NCBI GenBank assembly: GCA_027605045.1
Contig: JAQFWX010000032.1
Span: 1 to 64,000 of the forward strand
Source: Phallus indusiatus
Lineage: Eukaryota > Basidiomycota > Agaricomycetes > Phallales > Phallaceae
Length of the DNA stretch: 64,000 bases
Direction of reading: 5' to 3'
Part shown: one piece after another, positions 11,533 to 21,583 of the stretch
Layout of the letters: every line of letters starts with the position of its first letter
How positions within the stretch are numbered: the stretch's first letter is position 1
Position numbers and translations under genes: made by a program
Notes under the pieces: generated by a model
Told to the model about the DNA's origin: nothing
What the model saw: only the letters and a program-made list of their open reading frames with translations
Databases searched by the model: none

Positions 11533-12104
11533 TTATGAAAATGACGGGAAAATCTCGAACTCGTCAGAAAATCCTTGGGCAAAATTTCCCGTCAGATCAG
11601 TCACTATCCATTTTAGTATGATCTCATATTGTGTAGCAGACAAATGCACTCACAGATGACAAAATAGTCATTTCCTTTACTCAAATCAGATGGCATGATG
11701 ACAGACACAGAACCGTCGGCCAAACTAAAATTCTCAGCCAATACAGCCAATTCAGCTATCGAACAAGTGAGATAACAGTGTCACTATGGTAGGTTTTGAT
11801 AATCACTTCTTTTGTACTCCAAGCCGATCGCTAATTCACAGAGCGTTATCTTACCCAGGGCGGGAGAGTTAATAATGGCTGAAGTGGTTTCCCTGCAATA
11901 GTTGTCATTTAGTAGACATTTGCATGCGCTAAATAAAAAGACATACCATCCTATATGGGTTGTAGCTCCACCTTCGAAACTGTCGCCCTTTGTAGGAAAC
12001 GTGATTGTTAATGATTCTAACCGAGGATTAATGACGGGGATCGCAGAAGCAGCGTTAAAAAACGATGCCACAGAAGCAAAGATAATAGCAATGGTGGAAC
12101 GCAT
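11533..12104 (-). CDS. small secreted KRE9/KNH1-like protein, copy 2
   Basis: Exons on the minus strand: 11947-12104, 11807-11892, 11654-11755 and 11533-11603, giving 138 residues. All intron positions and phases equal those of copies 1 and 3. A signal peptide is followed by LTITFPTKGDSFEGGATTHIGW, a variable stretch, LAENFSLADGSVSVIMPSD, and a last strand GNFAQGF...FEIF. It looks intact and lacks any C-terminal anchor. A second in-frame ATG six codons upstream (12122) exists, but the shared start MRSTIA is preferred because the other copies use it. The variable stretch encoded by the end of exon 2 is the part that differs most between copies. Confidence 0.78.
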
Positions 12105-12198
12105 ATTATGATTAAAAGACAATAAAATATTGGGGGAATAAAAGAATCAAGTAAAATAGATAGGGAATTATTGTTGCCTAGTACCACCTCAATGGGTG

Positions 12199-12205
12199 TT
12201 TTATA
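12199..12205 (-). promoter_or_regulatory. TATA box, KNH-like copy 2
   Basis: TATAAAA on the minus strand lies 95 bases before the start codon, at the same place as in copies 1 and 3. Confidence 0.6.
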
Positions 12206-12609
12206 GAAAAGTTGAGCGTTAAGCATCGTCTTTGAAAGGACTCGACTCGACTCGGTGAACTGTCAATTCCTCGGACAACTTGATTCACTATACGACCGAG
12301 TTTCCCTCGGGAATGCGGAGTGGTCGTGAAGTCCGGATTGGAAAAGCCATACCTGCTTGGCGTCAGCCACAATAACAAATGTCGCCCGGCATAATATATT
12401 AGTGACATGGTTGGTCAGTGGTTTCAAAATACCTGGGCACATTTGGGAAACATTCACATAGGATCCTCTACTAGAGCCTATGTGTCATTCTCAACCTCTG
12501 GGAGACTGGTTCTCTTACGGAAACCCGTGAAATCAGCACCTCATCCGCGGATCACTAAGGTCCCGGTCAAGATCTAAGATATCATGATATCGGACAGCCC
12601 GTGAAAGTT

Positions 12610-12850
12610 GAATGGTGACCGTAGTGACTGTTTGTCCTTCAGAATACATCCAATCTTCATCTTTCCATCCCTCCAAACCATGTTTATATGCATAATGCAG
12701 TGTGTGTTAGCCTATCAAATATATAACCCCCCAAAAAAAGCTCGAAACGTATTCCGCCTGAAAGACGTTCCTCCTCGACATGTGCACAAAACTGCTAGAC
12801 ACTGATTCGTCATTACTTCCTCTCTCACATAAAGACTTTGCTAAGTACTC
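12610..12850 (+). pseudogene. 5' fragment of the mitochondrial uL10 gene
   Basis: Bases here match 14455-14740, the 5' part of the intact mitochondrial ribosomal protein gene. The match includes gaaagacgtt.ctcctcgaca, caaaactgctagacac.gattcg and the run encoding the Leu-Leu-Leu-Ser-His region. The copy is broken: the sequence holding the presumed start codon is missing, the frame is interrupted (a stop follows about 20 codons of homology), and the rest of the gene is absent. It is therefore a truncated by-product of the segmental duplication. Confidence 0.7.
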
Positions 12851-13156
12851 CGATAGTGTGACGATCATTAATTGCTTCCTGCCTGCTACAGCATGAATAT
12901 GTACTGTGAGAAAGTCAGAGGCAGGCCGTGTAACATACAGGATTCCCCTACACACCTGCAGGCGTTCTAGATCATAAGGAGCTAATCTTATGGAATAAAT
13001 TGTTTTTGATTACCGTGACGACCGTAAGCTTTCAGACCTTGGAGACGCCTTTCGAACACCACCTGACCTGTAGATGTGTTGACCGTGTTGGATAATCTTG
13101 GTTAGAAATAAAGACTTCAGTCATTCAGTTGTTGACAGATGCCGTCTGCGATCGAG

Positions 13157-13179
13157 AATAATAATAATAATAATAATAA
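13157..13179. repeat. AAT trinucleotide microsatellite
   Basis: About seven consecutive AAT units. The matching place in unit 2 (around 11112-11140) has an impure version, so the tract expanded or decayed after duplication. Confidence 0.85.
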
Positions 13180-13560
13180 GGACAGCGTAGTTCGAGTAAG
13201 ACGACGTCTCACCCTCGCCACCATGTGAAATTCGAACGAGTCGGTGGCAGTACAATACCCTTTGCAAATATTTTAAAAAGCAGCTCATCCATGTTTTTGT
13301 TTTTTCTATGTCATCTGATGTTTTGGTGTATTCAAACAAATTAACTGAAAAATGACTGGAAAGTAAAACTCTATCAATTAAGAGGACGGCTGGCACACCT
13401 CAGCTTACAAGTGAACGAAGTGCATTTATTCATGTGTTTGCGATGAAAGCCTATATGTACACATACATGGATATCTTCTTTCAAGTCCGTTGGATAGGAT
13501 AAGCAACATGCGCAGCCAAGAGAATTGACAGATCTCGGCGTACACTTAAACACGAAACAT

Positions 13561-14133
13561 CTATGAAATTGGCGGGAAAATCTCGAAATCGCCAGAAGAA
13601 CCTGGGGCGAAATTTCCCGTCATATCGATTACTATCCATTTTAGTATAATCAAGTAGTGCGTAGCAAACAAATGCACTCACAGGTAACAAAATAGTCATC
13701 TCTCCGACTTAAATCAGATGGTATGATGACAGACACGAAACCGTCTGCCAAACTAAAATTCTGAGCCAATATAGCCAATTCAGCTATCAAACAGATTAGA
13801 TAGCTGGAGCCATTATGGTAGGCCTTGATAATTACTGGTTTGGTCATCCGCGCCGAACCCTGATGCACTCAGCGTTATCATACCCATGGCGGAAGAGTCA
13901 ATAATGGCTGGAGTGGTTTCCCTGCAATAGTTGTCATTTAGTAGACATTTGCGTGCGCTAAATAAAAAGACATACCATCCTACATGGGTTGTAGCTCCAC
14001 CTCCGAAACCTTCGCCCGCTGTAGGAAACGTGATTGTTAATGATTCTAACCGAGGAATCATGACGGGAACCGCAGAAGCAGCGTTTAGAAAAGATGCCAC
14101 AGAGGCAAAGAAAATAGCAATGGTGGAATGCAT
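13561..14133 (-). CDS. small secreted KRE9/KNH1-like protein, copy 3
   Basis: Exons on the minus strand: 13976-14133, 13836-13921, 13682-13783 and 13561-13631, giving 138 residues. Domain order is as in copy 2: signal peptide, LTITFPTAGEGFGGGATTHVGW, a variable middle with GFGADDQT, LAQNFSLADGFVSVIIPSD, then GNFAPGSSGDFEIF. It is intact. It is transcribed away from the mitochondrial uL10 gene, with only 361 bases between the two start codons. This arrangement, preserved in part in unit 2, suggests copy 3 is the ancestral locus. A GPI signal is absent. Confidence 0.78.
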
Positions 14134-14494
14134 ATTATAATAAAATGACAATAAAATTATGGGGGAATAAAAGAATCGAGTAAAATAGATAGGGAATTAT
14201 TGTTGCCTAGTACCACCTCAATGGGTTGTTTTATAGAAAAGTCGAGCGCTAAGCATTTTGCCTCTGACATTTTATGCCTAGTGGTTTATGCACATGCTTT
14301 CCGAGGAGATCAGTAATAATATAACCTGTGAAACCACAGGAAACCACCTCATCCGCGGATCACGAAGGACAAGATACTTGAGACCCTGCGACCAAAAACA
14401 ATTGAAACGGTGGAAGGCCATGAGAGGCCAGGATGACGTTCATGACAAACGTGACTGTGACTGTGGCCGTGACCGTATCGTTTGTCTTTCCGGA
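14134..14494. promoter_or_regulatory. bidirectional promoter region of KNH-like copy 3 and uL10m
   Basis: The 361 bases separate two divergent start codons. The CATCCGCGGATCAC palindrome-bearing element (near 14348) is kept in all three duplicated units and may be a regulatory site; its core CCGCGG is self-complementary. A long frame crossing this region from 14288 is only an upstream extension of the uL10 reading frame. Confidence 0.5.
14229..14235 (-). promoter_or_regulatory. TATA box, KNH-like copy 3
   Basis: TATAAAA on the minus strand lies 96 bases before the start codon, as in copies 1 and 2. Confidence 0.6.
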
Positions 14495-15390
14495 ATGCTG
14501 CCTGGAATAGTTCCAATTCCAAAGGCCAGATCGATCCAATCCTCATACCTCTACCTCCAAGCCAATGTCCGTATTCGAAATTATGCCGTGTCTGTTAGTC
14601 CATCAAAGATATACCCCAAAAAGAAGATGCCCAGACAGTACTCCGTTCGAAAGACGTTTCTCCTCGACAAGTACTCAAAACTGCTAGACACGGATTCGCC
14701 GTTACTTCTTCTCTCGCATAAAAACTTCACTACACCGGGTCTTATCAGATTGCGTCGTGACATTGATTCTATACAGCCTGCTCCAGTACCCCTTCGCAGG
14801 ATTTCGCGAATATGGTAGCGGCACCTTCCGCTTTCGATGTTCCTCAGTTCACAGTTGTCCAATCGGGCCTATTGGGTGTAGCACTGCGCGAAAACGTCCA
14901 CTTGGACTTGAAAACAAAACGATTGTTCGCACATGCTGCCTCTCCTGGCGCGCTTGCGATTTTATCACTACCTGCTTTACACCCACCCCAGCTCGCCGCC
15001 CTTTTTCGTATCCTTTCCCGTGCCGTCCCTCCCAAAAAACCACCTCTCACTCCAGAACAGCGGCTCGCCGCAGAGGAAGAGGCACGCCTTGCTGTCCTCG
15101 AAAACCCCACTCCAGGTCGACGGAAGAAACGAGTTCGTCCAGACTTACCTCCGGAATTGGAGTTGAAAGGAGCATTGATCGAGAGGAGACTGTACCTTCG
15201 GGAGGAGTTAGATGCAATCTCCAAACTACCATCCTTGGAAACATTACAAGCACAACTATTGGGTTTATTAACCACGCCGGCTATGCAAATCGCACGAGTT
15301 CTGTCTCAGGCTTCTGGCGGTCAGTTAACGAGAACGTTGGATGGGTTCAGAAAAGGACTTGAAATGGCGCAAGAGGAAGCACGTCAATGA
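14495..15390 (+). CDS. mrpl10: mitochondrial large-subunit ribosomal protein uL10m
   Basis: The proposed exons 14495-14756 and 14819-15390 give 277 residues. The N-terminus looks like a mitochondrial presequence (SYLYLQANVRIRNYAVS). Then comes RKTFLLDKYSKLLDTD...LLLLSHKNFTTPGLIRLR, matching the start of the L10 fold. Exon 2 begins near APSAFDVPQFTVV, then LGVALREN, a Lys/Arg/Glu-rich insert, and the final ETLQAQLLGLL...IARVLSQASGG helix pair. It forms the base of the stalk of the mitoribosome. The reading frame changes between 14760 and 14812. A 62-base GT-AG intron restores it but removes an Arg-Asp-Ile that is often kept after LR, so a local indel is an alternative. A truncated copy lies at 12610-12850. 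Confidence 0.8.
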
Positions 15391-15691
15391 GATTAGAGTT
15401 TTTACGCTTACAAAATTATTATTTACTACGTTTTAATAATTTAAAATTTGAACGCAAATTGAACATCACGAGGGGTGCAACGTTATTTTCGTTTTTTTCA
15501 ACATGCTCCATAGGAACTCTCCAACTCTAATTGGGCGTGGTAAATATTGAACGATTTTCGAAATGCTACGATGTTACGTAATTTTTTCGAACTCAGATAG
15601 TATCGTTCGATGCGTAGAAATTTACGCAGACTCTAAAAAGAGGCAAAGCCTCAGATTTTTCATTCGTTTTGTGTCTTCAAAGTCCTGAACC
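15391..15691. other. intergenic between uL10m and CYP51
   Basis: AT-rich 3' sequence of the ribosomal gene and the CYP51 promoter. No TATA box or sterol-response-like element was identified with confidence. Confidence 0.45.
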
Positions 15692-17876
15692 ATGTCCAAC
15701 TCGACCATGTTTAGTCTATTTGACGAAAACTCGGCATTTCTATCACCACGAGCTCTGACTTTACTTCTTATAAATACCCCATTGATTGTCGTCGTTCTGA
15801 ACGTTTTGAATCAACTGGTGAGCATGTCGTACCATTTATCTACAAAGTGGAGAAAAGTCCTCAATTACCTTGTTCATCTAGCTCATTCCTAAAAAGCCCA
15901 CTGATCCTCCAGTTGTCTTTCATTGGTTTCCTTTTATAGGCTCCGCTATTCCATATGGCACCGACCCGATTAACTTCCTTACGCGCTCTGGAGAAAAGGT
16001 ACTTTTTCAAGCAAAAATGAAGTAGTTTTATGACGTATTTACTCACTATCATTGTTTTGAAAAGTACGGCAATGTCTTCACGTTCATCTTGTTCGGACGT
16101 CGCGTGACTGTTGGTCTTGGGCCTAAAGGAAATAACCTTATCCTAGGAGGAAAGCTCTCGGAGGTCTCGGCTGAAGAAGCTTACACGGTATGGTCATGTT
16201 TCCTCTTGCACATAACGCACGTCAAATCTCATTTGAATTAGCACTTGACTACACCAGTCTTCGGAGCCGGCGTTGTAAGTCTTGTCGCTACTATACCTCT
16301 TATATGCTTTCAATATTCACATTTCCTTTCTGACAAACTAGGTTTACGACTGTCCCAACCATATGCTAATGGAACAGAAGAAATTCGTCAAGGTTGGATT
16401 ATCCGTGGATAACTTCCGTCATTACGTCCCTATGATTGTCAAGGAAGTGGAGGACTTTTTGGACACCGATCCCTCATTCTTCCAATATCAGACTGGAGAT
16501 ATCAATGAATGGGGGAAATTCCCGGCATATAAGAAGTTGGCGGAGCTTATCATCTTTACGGCTTCACGCACTTTACAAGGCCACGAAGTGCGCGAGTCTC
16601 TTAACAAGGGTTTTGCGGACATATACCACGATCTCGATGGCGGCTTCACTCCTATGAATTTCTTGTTCCCAAGTTTACCGCTCCCTAGTTATCGGAAACG
16701 GGACATTGCCCACAAAGCCATGAGTGATTTCTACACTGAAATAATCCGTAAGCGAAAAGAGGAGAACAGATATGTAGGTCTTCAGTCTAGAACAACATTC
16801 TTGACCAGGGGTTTAACTTGTCTAAATAGGATGAAGGCGATATGTTATCTGCATTGGCGCAGCAAAGTTACAAAGACGGTCGCCCCCTCACTGATCGCGA
16901 AATTGCTCATATCATGATTGCCTTGCTCATGGCCGGTCAACACACAAGCTCGACTTCAACGACTTGGTGCCTGTTGAATGTAGTCGCGAAGCCTGATATC
17001 GCGTAAGTTCTTGACATCATTTGATCCTTGTAGCCGCTAGCTGAATTTTCGTGTCAGGGACGCCCTTTGGAAAGAACAGGTTGAACACTTTGGTCAAGAG
17101 GATGGATCGTTGGCACCATTGACATACGAGGAATTGAAAACTCTTCCGTTGTTGGATGCTGTTATTCGTGAAACGCTACGGATGAATCCTCCCATTCACA
17201 GTATATGGTATGTTGTATCGTTTTTCGTTCGCTGAGCAAGTAAAAAAAAATTCCGCCGAACAGCGTAAAGTGGTCTCAGATATTATTGTTCCTCCCACAC
17301 TCTCTCCTCACCCTGACGAAAACAAGACTTATATCATTCCAAAAGAACATTACGTCTTGGCTAGTCCCGCGGTCTCTCATATGGATACTACATACTGGAA
17401 GGATCCCGAGGTATTTGATCCATATCGATGGCTCGATCCTTCTGGCGCTGCTGCACACGCCCTCGACGTGTACGATAACGGAGGTGACAAGATCGATTAC
17501 GGTTTCGGACAGGTTAGTAAAGGTACAGAAAGTTCATACCAACCTTTCGGAGCTGGCCGTCATCGTTGCATCGGTGAACAGGTTCGTGAACCTTTTTCTT
17601 TTTTCACCTGAGAAACAAATCGAACTCAACTTCTCTTTTTCAAAAAAAGTTTGCTTACTTGCAAATTGGTGCCATTATCTCGACATTAATTAGGCGACTC
17701 GAAATGAAGATTGAAAAAGAAGTTCCTCGTCAGAATTACCAGGTAAGGAATATTAATCTACTTTTTTTAATCGGTTATTGATCTCCTTTTTGGATTACTC
17801 CTCTCAGACGTTAATCACACAGCCGGAAGGCGAATGCGGCGTCTTGTACAGGCGGCGGCCAGATCCGAAAAATTAG
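15692..17876 (+). CDS. ERG11: lanosterol/eburicol 14-alpha-demethylase (CYP51)
   Basis: Ten exons: 15692-15817, 15882-15998, 16065-16187, 16242-16274, 16342-16773, 16830-17002, 17058-about 17214, 17264-17581, 17650-17742 and 17808-17876. It oxidatively removes the C14 methyl group of the sterol precursor in the ER during ergosterol synthesis. CYP51 signatures are clear: [32 protein letters not shown], the oxygen-binding helix [12 protein letters not shown], the ETLR helix, and the heme loop [12 protein letters not shown] with its Cys ligand. The N-terminus has one membrane anchor ([18 protein letters not shown]). One junction is odd. The best donor at 17208 puts the next exon out of frame, while donors at 17212 or 17215 keep the frame but add two or three residues between IHSI and RKV. 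The rest joins in phase. Confidence 0.93.
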
Positions 17877-18760
17877 TTCCTTACTTACTGTGGTTTAGAT
17901 TAATAAGTACGTAAATGCGTAAAATTGTAATGAGCTTCGGGAGTCATACATAGAACTCTCATTTTCGCCAAGTAGTGCCTTACTATTACTGTTAGCAGCT
18001 TGGCACTTAATGCCTGCGATTCAATGTTTTTGCTCTTTGACCTGATCAAAGTCAATTCTCCAGTTCTTCCTTCGCCATGAATACAAGCACTGCCACCTTT
18101 GATCCGATCGGATGGAGTGTACAGATCATCTACCAATCAACACCTTTGTGAAAACCTTACAGGACTCGTTGATATTAATATCTATTTGAGTGACCCTCTT
18201 TTTTTTTTTATTGATTCCATAACGTGTTAAATGAGAACCAACAGAAAAAGGAAGCTAATTGACTTCTCGATCACGTTGTGAGCCAAATCTACTAAGTACA
18301 ACGTGTGGGGAAGGGTGCGAACCTCGAATTTTGTTATTTATTAGATCATCCGGAACCCGGATAGAACAGGAATGATATGAGCGACCGAATATATAGTAGT
18401 TGCATTAGGTGAGACAGGCGACTCTTTCAAATAGAGTATAGTTTTAGTGAGACAAAAATAGGGTCCGGGAATTACGCATCTAAAATGCGTCATGATATAT
18501 GTAGAAAGCGTGTATGCTAATATTGTACAGTACAGGTCTTCTATCGGGAATTTTATGCAAGGATCCGATATGGAAGTCATAGGTAGATTTGTGAAGACAT
18601 GGGAACTTTTTTTGTGTATACGATCTTGAATATATGTAATAACTTATGCTGAAACTGGTTAGGGGGCGTTCACAGACATGAGAAGCCGCCAAATCTGGTT
18701 CACTAATTTGTAACGTGTCAGACGTACGATTCCACGACTATATAAATGATTATTAATACC
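17877..18760. other. intergenic
   Basis: No frame with motifs was found. A poly-T run lies at 18200-18209, and two short minus-strand frames (18341-18580, 18480-18692) look like chance. Nothing else seen. Confidence 0.5.
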
Positions 18761-19453
18761 TTAGATTTGGTCCTCTTTTCTTGGGGAACCGCGATGGTAA
18801 TGTTCAATGTCAGGAAATAGGATATCGGTGGACGGGCATATTGACGTTGCGAACACGTCGTGAAAAGCTGATAGGCCCATATTATGTGAAGTCTCAAAAC
18901 AATGTTGCCCCGCGTGGCGAGAGCGGAAGGTAAAAGAGGTACTGGATGTTGTTGCTGTTGTTGTTGACGATGACGATGACGATGATGACGAAGAGGATGA
19001 TCGCCTGCGTGATGGTCGTGATACGTAACGGAGATGTGCCGTAGTGTCGCCAATGCTCTTGGCATCGTCGGAATGTGTAGAAGAGTCATCACTTGCATTG
19101 CTGATAGTATCGCTTGCCGTGGATCCTTCGTCGGCACTGTCAAGGAGATAATTGCGATCGCTATGAGGACAAGGTTCCTCTTCGGTTGCGGTTTCGATTG
19201 GCGTGTTTTCGTGTTCTTCGTCATCGTGATCCGAAGTACTCGGAGGATATTCTCCGTGAAGATAATAGTATTGTGTCAAGAATGACAGACGAGGCATTGA
19301 GCTGTCTGGATTGGCTCTCGCGCCACGATGGTGAGGAGCTCGAACCCATGGATGATGCGCTAGTAATGATAATGACTTGAAGGAAGAACCTTCAAATTGC
19401 GCCGTAGGTCTCGGGAAAGATAGTTCAAAGAGATATGGTCCGTAAAAATTCAT
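18761..19453 (-). CDS. hypothetical Ser/Asp/His-rich protein
   Basis: A single open frame of 230 codons, or 178 if translation starts at the Met encoded at 19295-19297. No domain is recognised. The central part is acidic and Ser-rich (SDHDDEEHENTP, SADEGSTASDT, SDDSSTHSDD), followed by RPSRRR and a 12-Ser run that turns into Thr/Ser. This looks intrinsically disordered and rich in possible phosphorylation sites. The frame is supported by biased composition over its length, but the plus-strand shadow is also open in parts and there is no intron, so it could be part of a longer gene or a chance frame. Confidence 0.4.
   Translation of the reverse strand: MNFYGPYLFELSFPRPTAQFEGSSFKSLSLLAHHPWVRAPHHRGARANPDSSMPRLSFLTQYYYLHGEYPPSTSDHDDEEHENTPIETATEEEPCPHSDRNYLLDSADEGSTASDTISNASDDSSTHSDDAKSIGDTTAHLRYVSRPSRRRSSSSSSSSSSSSTTTATTSSTSFTFRSRHAGQHCFETSHNMGLSAFHDVFATSICPSTDILFPDIEHYHRGSPRKEDQI
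18946..18999. repeat. trinucleotide repeat coding for poly-Ser/Thr
   Basis: Runs of TTG/TGT and GAC/GAT triplets on the plus strand read as Thr and Ser repeats on the minus strand. It is a likely length-variable coding microsatellite. Confidence 0.7.
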
Positions 19454-20335
19454 GGGAACTAACAGTTGGGAGTGAAAGAGGTGAAAAACTTTCTTCGCGC
19501 ATTCTCGTTTTAAGCATCTCCATGAGCAAGCGAGGTTGCGAGATAGAACTCCGACAGACTGAAAACCTTACTTTTCAGTATTTATTAGCTGGTTCAGCTA
19601 TTTATTTTGACACTGGCCTTTCTTCTCCGACTGTTCGGAAGTGTGACAATTGAAAAACGTGTTTGAAAGTGTGGAAATAATGCCAGTAGCAATTACCAGA
19701 GGTACTTAACTGAATTGAAAACTAAGTTGCCGGGAAATAGAAAAAAAAACAAAATTGATGGTTACTCACATCATAGAATTTGATTTATCCCGTGTAATCT
19801 GTTGACAGTGATAAATCGATAACGATTGACGTTGACTGTATTACGCAGATAGAAACGTATCGTTCGAAAGGTCTGCTGATTCACAGGATTGTAAGATTTC
19901 AATTATAAGCGTGCCGGGGACCGATTAGCGGGTAGCTTCTAAAAGGAACAGAACAAGAATGAAGATTACTTTCTTGTTGTACCTAGTACCTAGCAGGAAT
20001 GAGCCGCAAAAGCCACTTACCGCGCCTTGCGGGAGATATATTAAGAAATTCCCCAATGAACCCGTTTGCCTCAAGGCTTGAGCTCGAAACTCTAAAAACA
20101 CAAAGCGGTTAGACTGAGAAGCGGATTCACGCGCTCCGCAATCATTGGCAGTTTAACGTGTTTGACTGCCGGTTGAGGTACAACGCCAAATTCATATTCT
20201 TTTGGGGGTTGGTTTGGGAATTCCGTCAAGTCTTGTCTTTATGGAGGGAAAGAAATACCGTGACGGCATCGAAGACCCGAACGAGTGCCGTTATCGGGCT
20301 GAGGCCCAGTCACAGTTGTCACTACTCCGTCCAAA
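19454..20335. other. intergenic
   Basis: Sequence between the Ser-rich frame and the EF-hand gene. It includes the promoter of the latter. Short frames (19435-19653, 20158-20433) have no motif. Nothing else seen. Confidence 0.5.
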
Positions 20336-21583
20336 ATGCTTCACCTCACCCTTTTAACTATAGCGGTGATAACCTCTTACGCCAGTGCACATGGAGAACA
20401 TGGTACTGTTCCTTGGCACTTTTCTTTTCGTAATCGCGTAATCGTATTTTTTTTTTTAGGTCAAGGTTCCGCCGCCGAGACGAATGAACAGTATGCAGCG
20501 CGACATGTATGTCCTTGTCATTACTTTGAATTTAGTGACAAACTAAGTGCCTCATAGATGGCTTCCGAACATCATATGTGATTCTTTTCTCTGTCTTTAG
20601 TAACACAAATACTCAATTGCATACCGTATCTAGCGACTCCTTTGACACTAAGGCCTTCTTTCATCTTCATGATCTGAACAGAGATGGTTTCTGGGATAAG
20701 GATGAAATTGAAGCTGTTTACGGGGTTCATCATCCTTATTCCCACAAGAATATGCCGGATGAAAAGGAACGAAAAGAAAAGGCTGACACAATTGTCAGCA
20801 CTATTTTGAAGAATGTAGACCAAAACCGTGATGGCAAAATTACTCCTGACGAGCTACAAACAGCTGGTCTAAACGCGTTGCCCAATTTCAAGGAACTGGG
20901 CGTCGAGGGGCACCATTATGATGTTGAAAGTGGTATGCTGCTATTGTAAAAGTCGTTCGTCAAGTTCTGCATTATTGATATCTTGCTTAGAATTCTTTTT
21001 GCATCACGAAGGTTTGTCTCGAACACGAACTATCTATTCATTTATTTACTTTTCAACAGAAATATACCATTCCACACCAGAAACGCAAACCGATGAATCA
21101 TACAATCATCCCGAAGATATCGAACACTTCGCAATACATGAGGGAATCGAGGCTGAGGAAGAAGCCAGGGAGAGGAAATTTCAAGGGATACCTGATGATC
21201 AGCCATTAAATCCCGTTCATGACCATGATCATGAATCTACGAGCTCTGATGACTCAAAACCAGAGGCGGTGGCCGATTTGCCTTTTGCGCCCGATCCTCA
21301 TGATGACCAGCATGTCCTCGAACAAAAACATGTTCAAATACCCCAACGAGAGACACCGCCGGAGAAATTACCACCCGAAGTCAAATTCCAGAAAGCTGCT
21401 TTAGAAGGTCGCGTCAAAGATGAGTGGGGTCAAGGGACAGAGGGGTACAAACGACCTCGAACTCCAGCCGATAAAATGCGAAAGAATCTGCCATACAAGG
21501 TATTTCGTTTTGTTTGCTTTGAGAACTACAGGCTGATCGTCTACCCGAAGTATAAATTCCGTCGCAATTGGGGTGATTTTTAA
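20336..21583 (+). CDS. secretory-pathway EF-hand protein (Ssp120/nucleobindin-like)
   Basis: Exons 20336-20402, 20460-20506, 20558-20577, 20634-20932, 20991-21011, 21060-21499 and 21551-21583 join in phase to give 308 residues. A signal peptide (MLHLTLLTIAVITSYASA) leads into AEHM-type helix and two EF-hands: DLNRDGFWDKDEIE and DQNRDGKITPDELQ, both with good Ca-binding side chains. They are followed by GHHYDVES, FFLHHE, STPETQTDESYNHPEDIEHF, a His/Asp-rich acidic region and a C-terminal KFRRNWGDF. This matches a family of lumenal calcium-binding proteins in fungi related to Ssp120 and nucleobindins, thought to work with ER cargo receptors of the ERGIC-53/Emp47 class. The partner is inference from the family. 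Two exons are only 20-21 bases long. Confidence 0.88.

Larger units (their letters stand above)
12105..13560. other. duplicated intergenic DNA between KNH-like copies 2 and 3
   Basis: It contains the promoter block of copy 2, the broken ribosomal protein gene fragment (listed separately), a single-copy stretch around 12860-13100, and the left flank of unit 3 with a trinucleotide repeat. No intact gene is seen. Confidence 0.55.
9430..14490. repeat. three-unit tandem segmental duplication
   Basis: Three units share sequence along their whole length: roughly 9430-10860, 11090-12850 and 13130-14740. Each carries, in order, a flank with GATGTTCTGGTGTAT or a close variant, a minus-strand KNH-like gene, a TATTGTTGCCTAGT element, and a CATCCGCGGATCAC element on the promoter side. 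Units 2 and 3 also share the CACCCTCG.CACCATGTGAAAT block (near 11178 and 13210) and part of the gene now intact at 14495-15390. Unit 1 keeps only the region before that gene. Divergence is moderate, so the event is not recent. Unit 3 next to the intact ribosomal protein gene is probably ancestral; this is inference. Confidence 0.8.

Noticed and set aside
12608..12955. Small open frames on both strands between KNH copies
   Set aside because: They fall in the broken uL10m fragment and its antisense.
14288..14494. Upstream extension of the uL10m frame
   Set aside because: It lies in the duplicated promoter block and would put a non-mitochondrial head before the presequence.
14739..14776. 38-base intron in uL10m
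   Set aside because: Too short for this genome and would remove a conserved segment; the 62-base intron is a better choice.
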